Assembly (NCBI GenBank): GCA_021802555.1
Contig: JAJZRU010000003.1
Location: forward strand, 62,001 to 126,000
Length of the DNA: 64,000 nt
DNA from: Pseudomonadota bacterium
GTDB lineage: Bacteria > Pseudomonadota > Gammaproteobacteria > Burkholderiales > Thiobacillaceae
Direction of reading: 5' to 3'
Below, in pieces: positions 41,436 to 49,420 of the stretch. The notes under the pieces were generated by a model. The model worked only from the letters and a program-made list of their open reading frames with translations. It did no database searches and was not told the origin of the DNA. Within the stretch, counting starts at the first letter, position 1, and each line of letters starts with the position of its first letter. A program made the translations under genes and the position numbers.

Positions 41436-43207
41436 GCTCCCCTCGTGGCCTGATGCGAAGCCGGCGCTTTCTGCCCCTGTTCATAACGCAGTTCTTGGGC
41501 GCCTTTAACGACAACACCTTCAAGAATGCCCTTGTGGTGTTGCTCACCTATCAGGCTGCCCAATGGACCACGATAAGCCCCGGCATACTCGCCAACCTGG
41601 CGGCGGGAATCTTTATTCTTCCGTTTTTCCTGTTTTCCGCCACGGCTGGCCAGTTGGCCGACAAGTACGATAAGTCGAGGCTGGCGCGGCTGGTCAAGAT
41701 TCTGGAAATCTTCATCATGCTGGTGGCAGGGGTCGGATTTGTGCTCCATAGCCTGGGGTGGTTGCTGTTGGCCCTATTCCTCTTGGGGTTGCACTCCACC
41801 ATCTTCGGCCCGGTGAAATATGCTTTGCTACCGCAACATCTTCGAGCCGATGAACTGTTGGGCGGCAATGCGCTCATCGAGGCCGGCACCTTCGTCTCCA
41901 TTCTGCTCGGCACCCTTGCCGGTGGCCTGCTGGCCGGCACTGGAAATCCGTCCGTCATTGCGGGCGCCGGCCTGGCTGTGGCCGTCACCGGATATTTTTC
42001 TAGCCGGGCCATTCCGTTGGCCCCGCCTCCTCAGCCGGAACTGCCAATTCACCCCAATCCTTTAAGCGAGACGTGGCGAAATATAGGCTTTGCCAGGCAA
42101 AACCGTTCGGTCTTTCTCTCCATTCTTGGAATTTCTTGGTTCTGGCTGTTTGGTGCCCTGTTTCTTGCGCAATTCCCCGCTTATGCCAAGACTGTTCTAG
42201 GAGGTGACGAGGCAGCGGTCACATTGTTGTTGGCGACTTTCACCATTGGCGTTGGGCTGGGCTCGATGGCCTGCGAGCGTTTGTCCGGGCACCGTGTGGA
42301 AATTGGGCTCGTGCCCTTGGGCTCTATCGGTTTGACGTTGTTTGGATTGGATCTGTCTCTGGCTTCGCCTGGTTCAATACCAGCCACCACACTTACAGTT
42401 GGTCAGCTGCTAGGGGTTGCCTCGACATGGCATGTCCTTGCTGATTTGTTGCTGATAGGAATTTTTGGGGGATTCTTCATCGTCCCGCTCTACGCCCTCG
42501 TCCAGATGCGCAGCGCGGAAGACTACCGTGCAAGGATCATCGCTGCCAATAACATCATGAACGCCTTGTTCATGGTGGCTGGCTCACTCGCTGCGGCGGG
42601 GCTATTGGCTGTGGGGTTGTCGATTCCCGCTTTGTTTGCCCTCGCGGCGTTGGTTAATGCTCTGGTGGCTTTCTATATCTATCGCTTGGTTCCGGAGTTT
42701 CTGGTTCGCTTCGTGGTGTGGCTCGTGCTACACACCATCGGCAGGGTGGATGCCAAGGGGCTGGAGCAAATTCCCGCCGAAGGGGGCGCCCTGCTGGTTC
42801 TCGATACCGAGGGAAAGCCCAAGTCCGTCGACATGCTTATGCTGATGGCGGCTTGCAAACGTCCAATACGCTTCATTGCCGAGGAATCCATCGAGCGGCT
42901 GCCGCTATACGGCTTTGTGCTTCGCCAGGCGCGCGCCATTTTCGCTGGCCGCGATGATCCGGATTCCCGGTCGGCTGCCATTGGCGCGGCGCGTCAAGCC
43001 CTCTTGGGAGGGCAGCTGGTTTCTGTGGCGCACAATCCCATCGATCCCGTCTCCCTGTTGGAAGAGATCCAAGTGCCGATGTTCCGCGTGACGTTGACGC
43101 CGGCCCGAGGTTGGGATGCTCACCAGAAGGCAGGTCGTCCTGCGCTGGCGAAAACCGAGCTGCTAGTCACCCCCATGTTGTCGTCTCAGGAAGGCGGTAG
43201 CCTATGA
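41432..43207 (+). CDS. LplT-like MFS transporter with PlsC-like tail
   Basis: A 591-residue protein. Residues 1-400 are a major-facilitator transporter of the lysophospholipid transporter (LplT) type: FITQFLGAFNDNTFKNALVV at the start, LGLHSTIFGPVKYALLPQHL, and many membrane segments. Residues 430-591 resemble a PlsC acyltransferase but lack its NHxxxxD catalytic motif (VLDTEGKPKSVD stands in its place) and the FPEGTR motif, so the tail may be inactive or regulatory. LplT flips lysophospholipid across the inner membrane for Aas. It overlaps aas by 4 bases. Confidence 0.85.
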   Translation: MSSPRGLMRSRRFLPLFITQFLGAFNDNTFKNALVVLLTYQAAQWTTISPGILANLAAGIFILPFFLFSATAGQLADKYDKSRLARLVKILEIFIMLVAGVGFVLHSLGWLLLALFLLGLHSTIFGPVKYALLPQHLRADELLGGNALIEAGTFVSILLGTLAGGLLAGTGNPSVIAGAGLAVAVTGYFSSRAIPLAPPPQPELPIHPNPLSETWRNIGFARQNRSVFLSILGISWFWLFGALFLAQFPAYAKTVLGGDEAAVTLLLATFTIGVGLGSMACERLSGHRVEIGLVPLGSIGLTLFGLDLSLASPGSIPATTLTVGQLLGVASTWHVLADLLLIGIFGGFFIVPLYALVQMRSAEDYRARIIAANNIMNALFMVAGSLAAAGLLAVGLSIPALFALAALVNALVAFYIYRLVPEFLVRFVVWLVLHTIGRVDAKGLEQIPAEGGALLVLDTEGKPKSVDMLMLMAACKRPIRFIAEESIERLPLYGFVLRQARAIFAGRDDPDSRSAAIGAARQALLGGQLVSVAHNPIDPVSLLEEIQVPMFRVTLTPARGWDAHQKAGRPALAKTELLVTPMLSSQEGGSL

Positions 43208-43293
43208 CTGACCCAACCGGATTCCAGGAACTCTGGTTGTTTTTATTTCGCCAAGCGCTGCCATCCGCTAATAACCTCCAGGCGTCTTGATCT

Positions 43294-43950
43294 ATGACCC
43301 CGACTCCGAATGCTCGTCGGCCCCTGAAGTCTAGGGATACGCGCTGGGCCAATGCACTCACCGCAATACTCGTGCGGCACAGGGTTTCGCCCAACCTCAT
43401 CTCTCTCAGCAGCGTTGTCTTCGCCGCGCTTGGAGCGGCTGCGATGCTTGTGCTTCCTGCCGTTTCCCTTCCGATGATGCGGGCGGGCTTGTTGGTAGGG
43501 GCGGCGGCCTGCGTCCAGTTGCGCTTGCTGTGCAATCTTTTGGATGGCATGGTCGCGGTGGAAGGCGGCCTTGGCAGTCGTTCAGGGGAAGTGTGGAATG
43601 ACCTTCCGGACCGTATTGCCGACCCACTGTTCCTAATTAGCGCAGGGTATGCCACAGGTCTTCATTACGGTCCGGAGCTTGGCTGGGCGGCGGGGCTTCT
43701 CGCGGTGTTTACCGCCTATGTCCGCCTTTTGGGCGGCGCTGCCGGCCTGACGCAACGCTTCACTGGGCCCATGGCAAAGCCTCATCGCATGGCGATGCTG
43801 ACCGTATCGCTACTTTTGGCCGCAGCTCTGACGTCATGGAACTGGGATGCGGTCGTATTGGCGGTGGGGTTGATCCTAGTCATCATCGGCACGCTCTGGA
43901 CGGTGACACGACGCACGGCTGCCATCGTGGGAGAGTTGGAGGCGAGATGA
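43294..43950 (+). CDS. CDP-alcohol phosphatidyltransferase family protein
   Basis: A 218-residue polytopic membrane protein, with membrane segments around residues 40-75, 115-150 and 165-200. At about residues 80-110 it has NLLDGMVAVEGG, then SGEVWNDLPDRIAD. This corresponds to the DG-x-x-AR-...-G-x-x-x-D-x-x-x-D active-site pattern, but with AV for AR. It resembles YnbA-type members more than PgsA or PssA, so the alcohol transferred to the lipid is unknown. It overlaps the next acyltransferase by 4 bases. Confidence 0.8.
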   Translation: MTPTPNARRPLKSRDTRWANALTAILVRHRVSPNLISLSSVVFAALGAAAMLVLPAVSLPMMRAGLLVGAAACVQLRLLCNLLDGMVAVEGGLGSRSGEVWNDLPDRIADPLFLISAGYATGLHYGPELGWAAGLLAVFTAYVRLLGGAAGLTQRFTGPMAKPHRMAMLTVSLLLAAALTSWNWDAVVLAVGLILVIIGTLWTVTRRTAAIVGELEAR

Positions 43951-44561
43951 GTTCGGCTTCGCTGGCGGCAAGTCTGTTGGTTGGACTCACCCGTCTGATT
44001 ACCGGGGTGCAGGTGCGCTGGGCCGGGTGTGAACCCCGCGTGTGCCAACGTCTTTACTATGCCAACCATAGCAGTCATCTGGATACGATAGTGATCTGGT
44101 CGGCGCTGCCCTCGGCGCTGCGCAACCATACTGCGCCGGTGGCCGCCGCCGACTACTGGGAGTGCAGCCGTCTGCGACGCTTTCTGGCACGGGAAGTGTT
44201 CCACGCCGTCCTCATCAATCGCGGAGCGGGCGCCCGTGACGCGCTTGCGCGCATATCAGCTGCGCTAAGCCTAGGCAATTCCCTGATCTTTTTTCCCGAA
44301 GGGACGCGGGGCAACGGCGCCACCGTGGGAGAGCTGAAGGCAGGCCTATACCACATTGCCAGAGATCACCCCATGATAGAACTGGTACCCGTTTACCTGC
44401 AGAACCTGAACCGTATTTTGCCCAAGGGGGAGATACTGCCTGTGCCGCTGGTTGGCAACGCCACTTTTGGGGCGCCCCTGCCCCGAGTTGCAGACGAGAG
44501 CCGGGAAGACTTCTTGCGGCGCGCTCGGGCTGCCCTGGTTGAACTGGGAGATAAGCGATGA
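43947..44561 (+). CDS. 1-acyl-glycerol-3-phosphate acyltransferase family (PlsC)
   Basis: A 204-residue acyltransferase with both catalytic motifs intact: NHSSHLD at residues 40-46 and FFPEGTRGNG at about 114-123. PlsC enzymes add the second acyl chain to lysophosphatidate at the inner membrane. Overlaps of 4 bases on both sides (ATGA) tie it to the phosphatidyltransferase and CdsA-type genes. The substrate might be the lysolipid handled by this cluster rather than lysophosphatidate. Confidence 0.88.
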   Translation: MSSASLAASLLVGLTRLITGVQVRWAGCEPRVCQRLYYANHSSHLDTIVIWSALPSALRNHTAPVAAADYWECSRLRRFLAREVFHAVLINRGAGARDALARISAALSLGNSLIFFPEGTRGNGATVGELKAGLYHIARDHPMIELVPVYLQNLNRILPKGEILPVPLVGNATFGAPLPRVADESREDFLRRARAALVELGDKR

Positions 44562-45505
44562 ATGTGGTTGCGAACCGTGACATGTATGTGCTCCTGGCGG
44601 GCGTAGTGACGCTTCTTGTCCTCAGCAGCCTTACAGGCATGGTATTGGCGCGGCGCGTAGCGGCGCCCTCCGGCCAAGCGGTGGTGGCCAACCTTAATGC
44701 CCGCGTCCGGGCGTGGTGGGTGATGACTGCGGTATTCGTCGCCGCGCTGGCTACGGGTGGTATAGGCTCAGTGCTTCTGTTCGGTCTGACTTCCTTCCTC
44801 GCGCTGCGCGAATTCATCACGCTTACGCCAACCCACCGCGCCGATCACCGAACGCTGTTTTGGGCATTCTTCGTATTCCTGCCCATCCAGTACGCCCTGG
44901 TGGCCATGCAATGGTATGGATTATTCGCCATCTTCATTCCGGTCTATGCTTTTTTGCTGGTTCCCGTGCGAAGCGTGCTAGCCGGCGATACCGAGGACTT
45001 CCTGGCGCGTACAGCCAAGATCCAATGGGGACTGATGATCGCGGTCTACTGTGTGAGCTATGCGCCCGCCTTGTTGATGCTGCAAATACCGGGTTACGTT
45101 GGGCGTAACGCCACCCTGCTGTTTTATCTCATCGTAGTCGTACAACTCTCGGACGTTATGCAATATGTTTTCGGCAAAACGCTGGGCCGTCACCCCGTCG
45201 CCCCGACCGTGAGCCCCAATAAGACCGTGGAGGGAACGGTTGGGGGAATTGCCGCTGCCACCTTGGTGGGGGGCTCGCTATGGTGGGCAACCCCATTCGG
45301 TTTTTGGCAGGCTCTGGCCATTTCGTTGTTGATATGCCTAGCCGGGTTCGCAGGGGGCCTATGCATGTCGGCCATAAAGCGTGACCGCGGGGTCAAGGAT
45401 TTTGGGAGCCTGATAGAGGGTCATGGCGGAGTCCTAGACCGCATTGATTCTCTCTGCTTTGCGGCGCCGCTTTTCTTCCATGTTGTGCGATATTGGTATA
45501 CCTGA
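44558..45505 (+). CDS. CdsA-family phosphatidate cytidylyltransferase
   Basis: A 315-residue membrane protein with eight or so hydrophobic segments. Its C-terminal CTP-transferase signature is KRDRGVKDFGSLIEGHGGVL then DRIDSLCF. It also shows the LGRHPVAPTVSPNKTVEG segment of CdsA. It should make CDP-diacylglycerol, the substrate of the CDP-alcohol enzyme two genes upstream. The set (phosphatidyltransferase, PlsC, CdsA) could build a special phospholipid. It may be a second copy beside a housekeeping cdsA elsewhere. Confidence 0.88.
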   Translation: MNVVANRDMYVLLAGVVTLLVLSSLTGMVLARRVAAPSGQAVVANLNARVRAWWVMTAVFVAALATGGIGSVLLFGLTSFLALREFITLTPTHRADHRTLFWAFFVFLPIQYALVAMQWYGLFAIFIPVYAFLLVPVRSVLAGDTEDFLARTAKIQWGLMIAVYCVSYAPALLMLQIPGYVGRNATLLFYLIVVVQLSDVMQYVFGKTLGRHPVAPTVSPNKTVEGTVGGIAAATLVGGSLWWATPFGFWQALAISLLICLAGFAGGLCMSAIKRDRGVKDFGSLIEGHGGVLDRIDSLCFAAPLFFHVVRYWYT

Positions 45506-45619
45506 GTACTGGCCCACGAATACTAAGGGGCTGTTTATGGTTCCGGAAAGGAGTCTTGGTGAGGTCTGGCGTATTAATTTATAGGAGCCACGTGTGACAT
45601 TATTTTCGTTCGTCTTCAG

Positions 45620-45666
45620 GGGCTCGTTCCGCTGGCCTATACTGCGCAAGATGAAGCACCTGCAGC
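45620..45666 (+). repeat. 47-bp direct repeat, right copy
   Basis: This is identical over 47 bases to 39150-39196, offset 6470 bases. It covers the presumed promoter, with TATACT at 45638-45643, and the first codons of the intact rhodanese gene (ATG at 45651). No inverted repeats or transposase border it. Confidence 0.9.
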
Positions 45667-46037
45667 CGAAAGAAACCCTTGAATTTCTGCGCGACCACCC
45701 GGACGCCGTGTTCGTCGACGTGCGGAGCGAATGGGAATATCTGTTCGTGGGGCACCCCAAGGGTGCGTTGCTGGTCCCTTGGGTAGACGGCCCCCGGTGG
45801 GAACGCAACCCGGAATTCGTCGACCATGTCAAACGAGCAACTTCCGTTGACCGGCCCATCGTCTTGATCTGCCGCAGCGGCAACCGCTCGCGCGACGCAG
45901 GCCAGGCGTTGGAAGCAGCCGGGTTTAGCCGGGTCTACAACGTGGAACACGGCTTCGAAGGCGAGTTGGACGAAGAACATCACCGCGGCAGCAAGACGGG
46001 CTGGCGCTTCGAGGGCCTGCCCTGGGAGCAGTGTTAG
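45651..46037 (+). CDS. Rhodanese-like sulfurtransferase
   Basis: A 128-residue single-domain rhodanese. The active-site loop CRSGNRSRDAG has its cysteine at residue 74, and VFVDVRSEWEYLFVGHPKGA is the usual CH2A-like segment. It transfers sulfane sulfur in the cytoplasm; the acceptor is unknown. TATACT ends 7 bases before the ATG with no Shine-Dalgarno site between, so a leaderless transcript is possible. The gene's first 16 bases are duplicated at 39181-39196. Confidence 0.88.
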   Translation: MKHLQPKETLEFLRDHPDAVFVDVRSEWEYLFVGHPKGALLVPWVDGPRWERNPEFVDHVKRATSVDRPIVLICRSGNRSRDAGQALEAAGFSRVYNVEHGFEGELDEEHHRGSKTGWRFEGLPWEQC

Positions 46038-46248
46038 CCCGAAATTGCCGCGGCATCATTGGCGTTCCGACGGGATATTTCGCGCCGTTGCCTGCCGATC
46101 ATCTGCCCCAACACCGCGAGTGGGGCACTTGCTTTCCGTGATGGGCTATCCCCCGGGTTTCGAGCATTTTTCCCATCTTCGCGAATCCAATCACGCCCTG
46201 CGCGCCTCTTAGCCGCAAAGGTCTCTTGTGGGGCCTGAAGGAGAAGAG

Positions 46249-46482
46249 ATGCTGTATGTCAAAAACCTCCCGATAGCGGAGCGAATACTGCGTTTGGGGC
46301 TGGGCGCCGGTCTTGTTGTGTACTCGCTGCTTGCCGGGGCTGGCCCCATGGAATGGGTGCTGCTCGCCGGGGGAGTGGGCGTCGCGCTGACCGGCGTGGT
46401 CGGGTTCTGCCCCGCCTGTGCCTTGGCGGGCCGGCGAATTGCCAAAGCGGCCGAGAAAACCTCCTCGCGGGAAGCGCCATGA
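46249..46482 (+). CDS. DUF2892 membrane protein
   Basis: A 77-residue protein with two hydrophobic stretches (LGAGLVVYSLLAGAG, WVLLAGGVGVALTGVVGF) and a C-terminal CPACALAGRR, matching DUF2892. Some members sit near rhodaneses and sulfur-metabolism genes, as here. Their role is not known. The start is set by AAGGAG 5 bases upstream. Its stop overlaps the sigma factor start by 4 bases. Confidence 0.82.
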   Translation: MLYVKNLPIAERILRLGLGAGLVVYSLLAGAGPMEWVLLAGGVGVALTGVVGFCPACALAGRRIAKAAEKTSSREAP

Positions 46483-46997
46483 TCGCCATGGAAAAACTTT
46501 ACCCCCTGATCGAGGCGGCGCAGGTGGGCGATCCCGTCGCGCTCGACCGGCTGTTGCGTACCTGCCAGCCGGACATCCGGCGCTACGCCTACCGTCATTG
46601 CCTGATCAGCGACATCGACGATGCCGTGCAGGAGGCCTTGCTCATTCTGGCGCGCCGTCTCAGGTCGCTGCGCACGGTCGCGGCGTTTCCCGGCTGGCTG
46701 TTCACCGTCGTGCGGCGGGAATGCCGGAAGCTGGAGCGCCGGGTGTTCAGCCTGGAGGCTTACGACGAGGCCAAGATGGAGGAATGGCTTGCCAACCATT
46801 CCGATGACGCCCTGCGCATCGATCTTGCCCATGCCCTCGAGTCGCTGCCCCAACACTATCGCGAGATTATTCTGATGCGGGATTTCGAGGCCATGAGCAT
46901 CCGTGAGATCGCCTCCCGGCTGCACCTCAGCAGTGCGGCGACCAAAAGCCGCCTGCACCGCGCGCGCGAGCTGGTGCGGGAATATCTGATCGCTTAG
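46479..46997 (+). CDS. ECF-type RNA polymerase sigma factor
   Basis: A 172-residue sigma-70 family protein with only regions 2 and 4. Region 2 is YRHCLISDIDDAVQEALLIL then FPGWLFTVVRRECRK. Region 4 is LESLPQHYREIILMRDFEAM then SIREIASRLHLSSAATKSRL. It should direct RNA polymerase to a small regulon. Translation is coupled to DUF2892, which is not a known anti-sigma factor, and no canonical anti-sigma gene follows, so its control is unclear. Confidence 0.9.
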   Translation: MIAMEKLYPLIEAAQVGDPVALDRLLRTCQPDIRRYAYRHCLISDIDDAVQEALLILARRLRSLRTVAAFPGWLFTVVRRECRKLERRVFSLEAYDEAKMEEWLANHSDDALRIDLAHALESLPQHYREIILMRDFEAMSIREIASRLHLSSAATKSRLHRARELVREYLIA

Positions 46998-47010
46998 CGG
47001 CGGACAAGCG

Positions 47011-47394
47011 ATGGCAAGGCGGTTTTGGAAATGGTTTGGCGAGGGGGACGCCTCGAAGACGGTCGCCGTAGGCGGCAAGGCGCTGGAAGTTCGCTGGTCG
47101 CCGCGGGCGGGGCGTGCTTTGGCGGGGCGCACCCAGCCGCTGATCGTGGAGCTGGAACTGGCTTTTGCGTGTTTTGCGCGCAAGGAAGTCCGCTTTCATG
47201 ACCTGTCGGGCGACGCGCGCGAGGTTGGTCTGGTGCGGGTCAACGACAAGCTGGTGCTGCGCGTGTCGACTATGGTTCCGGGGTCCTGCGAACCGAATGC
47301 GACAGGGGAAAAGGCGATGGTTCGTAATTTTGTGCCGCGCTGGGTAAGGATCGACCATGCCAAGGGCAACTGGATCGGGGAATACGGGCTGTAA
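47011..47394 (+). CDS. Hypothetical protein, 127 residues
   Basis: A 127-residue soluble protein, MARRFWKWFGEGDASKT, with VELELAFACFARKEVRFHDL and a C-terminal VRIDHAKGNWIGEYGL. I recognise no family. It begins 13 bases after the sigma factor stop on the same strand, so it is probably part of that operon and could be a partner or regulator of the sigma factor; this is inference from position. Confidence 0.65.
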   Translation: MARRFWKWFGEGDASKTVAVGGKALEVRWSPRAGRALAGRTQPLIVELELAFACFARKEVRFHDLSGDAREVGLVRVNDKLVLRVSTMVPGSCEPNATGEKAMVRNFVPRWVRIDHAKGNWIGEYGL

Positions 47395-47450
47395 GCCGGC
47401 CGGGTCAGAGAGGCGCTTCAGCTTCCGGCCGCGCCCCGCTGCCGCGCAGG

Positions 47451-47729
47451 TCAGGAGCCGTCGGCCTCGGCGGTGGTGAACTCCACGCCGCCCACCCACT
47501 TGGCCACCAGGTTGTACACCCACGCGCCCACCACCGTGAAAATAAAGCCGAACACCAGGTAGAACACGGGCATCAGGACCAAGGTGCCTGCCATGAAGGG
47601 CCTGGGTGCCGGCGCGTGCGAATAGATCGCAAACATGAACAGAACCATCGGCAGCGACATCAAAAAATACAGCAATGCCATGACCTTGGCCGTCTGCACC
47701 GGCGAAATGCGCGTGATCTGCTTTTTCAT
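47451..47729 (-). CDS. Small membrane protein, DUF3566-like
   Basis: A 92-residue protein with two clear membrane segments, VMALLYFLMSLPMVLFMFAI and MPVFYLVFGFIFTVVGAWVY, and a charged N-terminus MKKQITRISPVQTAK. This resembles DUF3566-type membrane proteins of unknown function. GGGGAGA, 6 bases upstream, supports this ATG over longer in-frame starts. It is convergent with the 127-residue gene. Confidence 0.72.
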   Translation of the reverse strand: MKKQITRISPVQTAKVMALLYFLMSLPMVLFMFAIYSHAPAPRPFMAGTLVLMPVFYLVFGFIFTVVGAWVYNLVAKWVGGVEFTTAEADGS

Positions 47730-47882
47730 TTCATGTCTCCCCGAGTTTTGATGATTGTCGACCGTTGCCGAAAAGGGCAACCGCCAAAATGATAACCGCT
47801 TTCTGCGGATCGGCGAGTCGCCCGGTCGGCGGTCTGGCCGGAGAGACGCCATCCGCCGGCGCGCAGGTCGCGAGTGGGCCGG

Positions 47883-48305
47883 TTATGCACCGGCCGCCTT
47901 TGCCCGCACCTTGGCGTCGAATTTCTCTTTGTCGATGACGAAGCGCTCATGGCGCCCTTTCGAGATCAGGTCCACGCCGTCGTGGGCGGCAACGGCAAAA
48001 ACGAGCTTTCTTCCCTCGACGGCAATCAATTCGACGGTTGCCGTGACTTCGAGCCCGGGCGGCGTGGCGGCCTCGTGGCTTACATCGATGTGGGTGCCGA
48101 CCGTTTGCTCCTTGGGCCAGTCGAGGTGGGCATTGATGGCCTTGATGCACGCCCACTCAAGGAAGCCGACGAGAAAACCGGTGGCAAAGACCTCGGGCAT
48201 GGCGACAAACTCCTCCGACTCGGGATAAAGAGCGGGTACGGTTTTCGATGGAGGCACTCTGAATTTGTGCTCGTATTTGATGCCGGGTTTGAGGGATTCC
48301 TTCAT
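47883..48305 (-). CDS. FlK-like hotdog thioesterase
   Basis: A 140-residue protein of the thioesterase family related to fluoroacetyl-CoA thioesterase. It shows YEHKFRVPPSKTVPALYPES, VFATGFLVGFLEWACIKAI and the HDGVDLISKGRHERFVI strand typical of that family. It should hydrolyse an acyl-CoA; nothing shows which. It lies 38 bases after the VOC protein gene on the minus strand, so the two are likely co-transcribed. Confidence 0.85.
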   Translation of the reverse strand: MKESLKPGIKYEHKFRVPPSKTVPALYPESEEFVAMPEVFATGFLVGFLEWACIKAINAHLDWPKEQTVGTHIDVSHEAATPPGLEVTATVELIAVEGRKLVFAVAAHDGVDLISKGRHERFVIDKEKFDAKVRAKAAGA

Positions 48306-48343
48306 GTAGTCTCCGGAAAAGGGGGCTCTGTCGGGCGTGCCCG

Positions 48344-48796
48344 TCACTTCGAAATGCCGCGCGTCACGCCCGGGGGCAATTGCCATCGGTCCGCCGCAAG
48401 ATCCCGGCCGCGCTGCGAAAACTCCCATTGATGCCCTTCGTGATCCAGTGCGCGATAGATTCGACCGCCCCAGAATCCGTCTTCGGGCTCGGAAACGCAC
48501 ACCGCACCCTCGGCCTTCGCCTTTGCGAAATGCCTGTCGACGTCCTCCACATACACCTTCATCATCAGGCCAGGCGTCTCCGGCGTTTGCCGCCACCTCG
48601 TATCGGGGGTGGCGATATTGAACAGGCTGTTCCCGATCTCGAACCACGTCATGCCGCCGCCCGGCCAGTTCAGGCGTGCCTGCTCGCGCTCGCGAAAACC
48701 GAAAACGCGGGTGAACCACTCGATGGCTCGGGGCAAGTCAGTATAAGTGAGGGTAGGAACAATGTCCGGTGCATCCCACATCGCATCTCCAACCAT
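48344..48796 (-). CDS. Glyoxalase/bleomycin-resistance (VOC) family protein
   Basis: A 150-residue VOC-fold protein: APDIVPTLTYTDLPRAIEWF and FTRVFGFRE at the start, then MKVYVEDVDRHFAKAKAEGA and ALDHEGHQWEFSQRG near the end, where the His and Glu are likely metal ligands. Family members include dioxygenases, glyoxalases and antibiotic-binding proteins. I start it at MVGDAMWD because TGGGGAT sits 7 bases upstream; an ATG 11 codons earlier has no such site. It is co-directional with the thioesterase. Confidence 0.82.
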   Translation of the reverse strand: MVGDAMWDAPDIVPTLTYTDLPRAIEWFTRVFGFREREQARLNWPGGGMTWFEIGNSLFNIATPDTRWRQTPETPGLMMKVYVEDVDRHFAKAKAEGAVCVSEPEDGFWGGRIYRALDHEGHQWEFSQRGRDLAADRWQLPPGVTRGISK

Positions 48797-48982
48797 TTTG
48801 TGATCCCCATTCACTGAGATGTCATGCATGGGCTTGGGAGCTCGACAGCGCCAACAAAACCGCGAAGCCCGCTGCCGCGGACGAAAGATTCCACTTCATA
48901 TACGGTCTCCCGCCAGGGCGCTACAGGCCCTGTAGCGAAATACGGGATGCCAAGGGCCGATGCTCCCGGGCTGTAATCGTTG

Positions 48983-49198
48983 CTACGTAGCGCCGGAACG
49001 CCGATCGGCGGCTTTGCTTTCGAAGTCGGGGCAAGTGGAGCGGGCGGTGATGAATTTATCGTGGCGCCGGCAAAGGCCGGTCTCGGCGCGCACCGAGCCG
49101 TACGCGGAACTCAGGATATTGAGCCCGGGAATGGCGGCTTCCAGGCGGTCTGCGCGCAGCAGGGCATGGCGGCAGCGGCTGCATTGCGGTTGCTCCAT
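48983..49198 (-). CDS. Small cysteine-containing conserved hypothetical
   Basis: A 71-residue protein, MEQPQCSRCRHALLRADRLE then SSAYGSVRAETGLCRRHDKF. The CxxCxxH and CxxH spacings suggest a zinc-binding fold. An AGGAGA site ends 6 bases before the ATG. Similar short proteins seem familiar in Betaproteobacteria, but without a known role. It sits alone, downstream of the sulfate exporter's terminator. Confidence 0.6.
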   Translation of the reverse strand: MEQPQCSRCRHALLRADRLEAAIPGLNILSSAYGSVRAETGLCRRHDKFITARSTCPDFESKAADRRSGAT

Positions 49199-49210
49199 TC
49201 CGGTCTCCTG

Positions 49211-49239
49211 AAAAGGGGGCCGGCGCAGCGGCCGGCCCC
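49211..49239 (-). terminator. Terminator after the putative sulfate exporter
   Basis: On the minus strand GGGGCCGGC (49239-49231) and GCCGGCCCC (49224-49216) form a 9-base stem with loop CGCTGC, followed by CTTTTC. It lies about 180 bases after the exporter stop and just before the small cysteine gene. Confidence 0.5.
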
Positions 49240-49420
49240 GTATCGCGGATTTTAGAGTCCCCGAATATTTCACCGGACCCGGCCCGAGGGATCGGCAGAG
49301 AGCGCATGGATCCACGATATCGGGGTGGCCGGATCCATTTCGTACCGTCGGCCCTCGCGGGGGTTGCCGGGGGCGCGGCATCTTCGCGCCCCCATCCCGC
49401 GGTTCCGGGAAATACCCGGG

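Noticed and set aside
39150-45666. The 47-bp repeats as classical transposon or phage attachment ends
   Set aside because: No transposase, integrase, terminal inverted repeats or tRNA gene is visible in or beside the segment.
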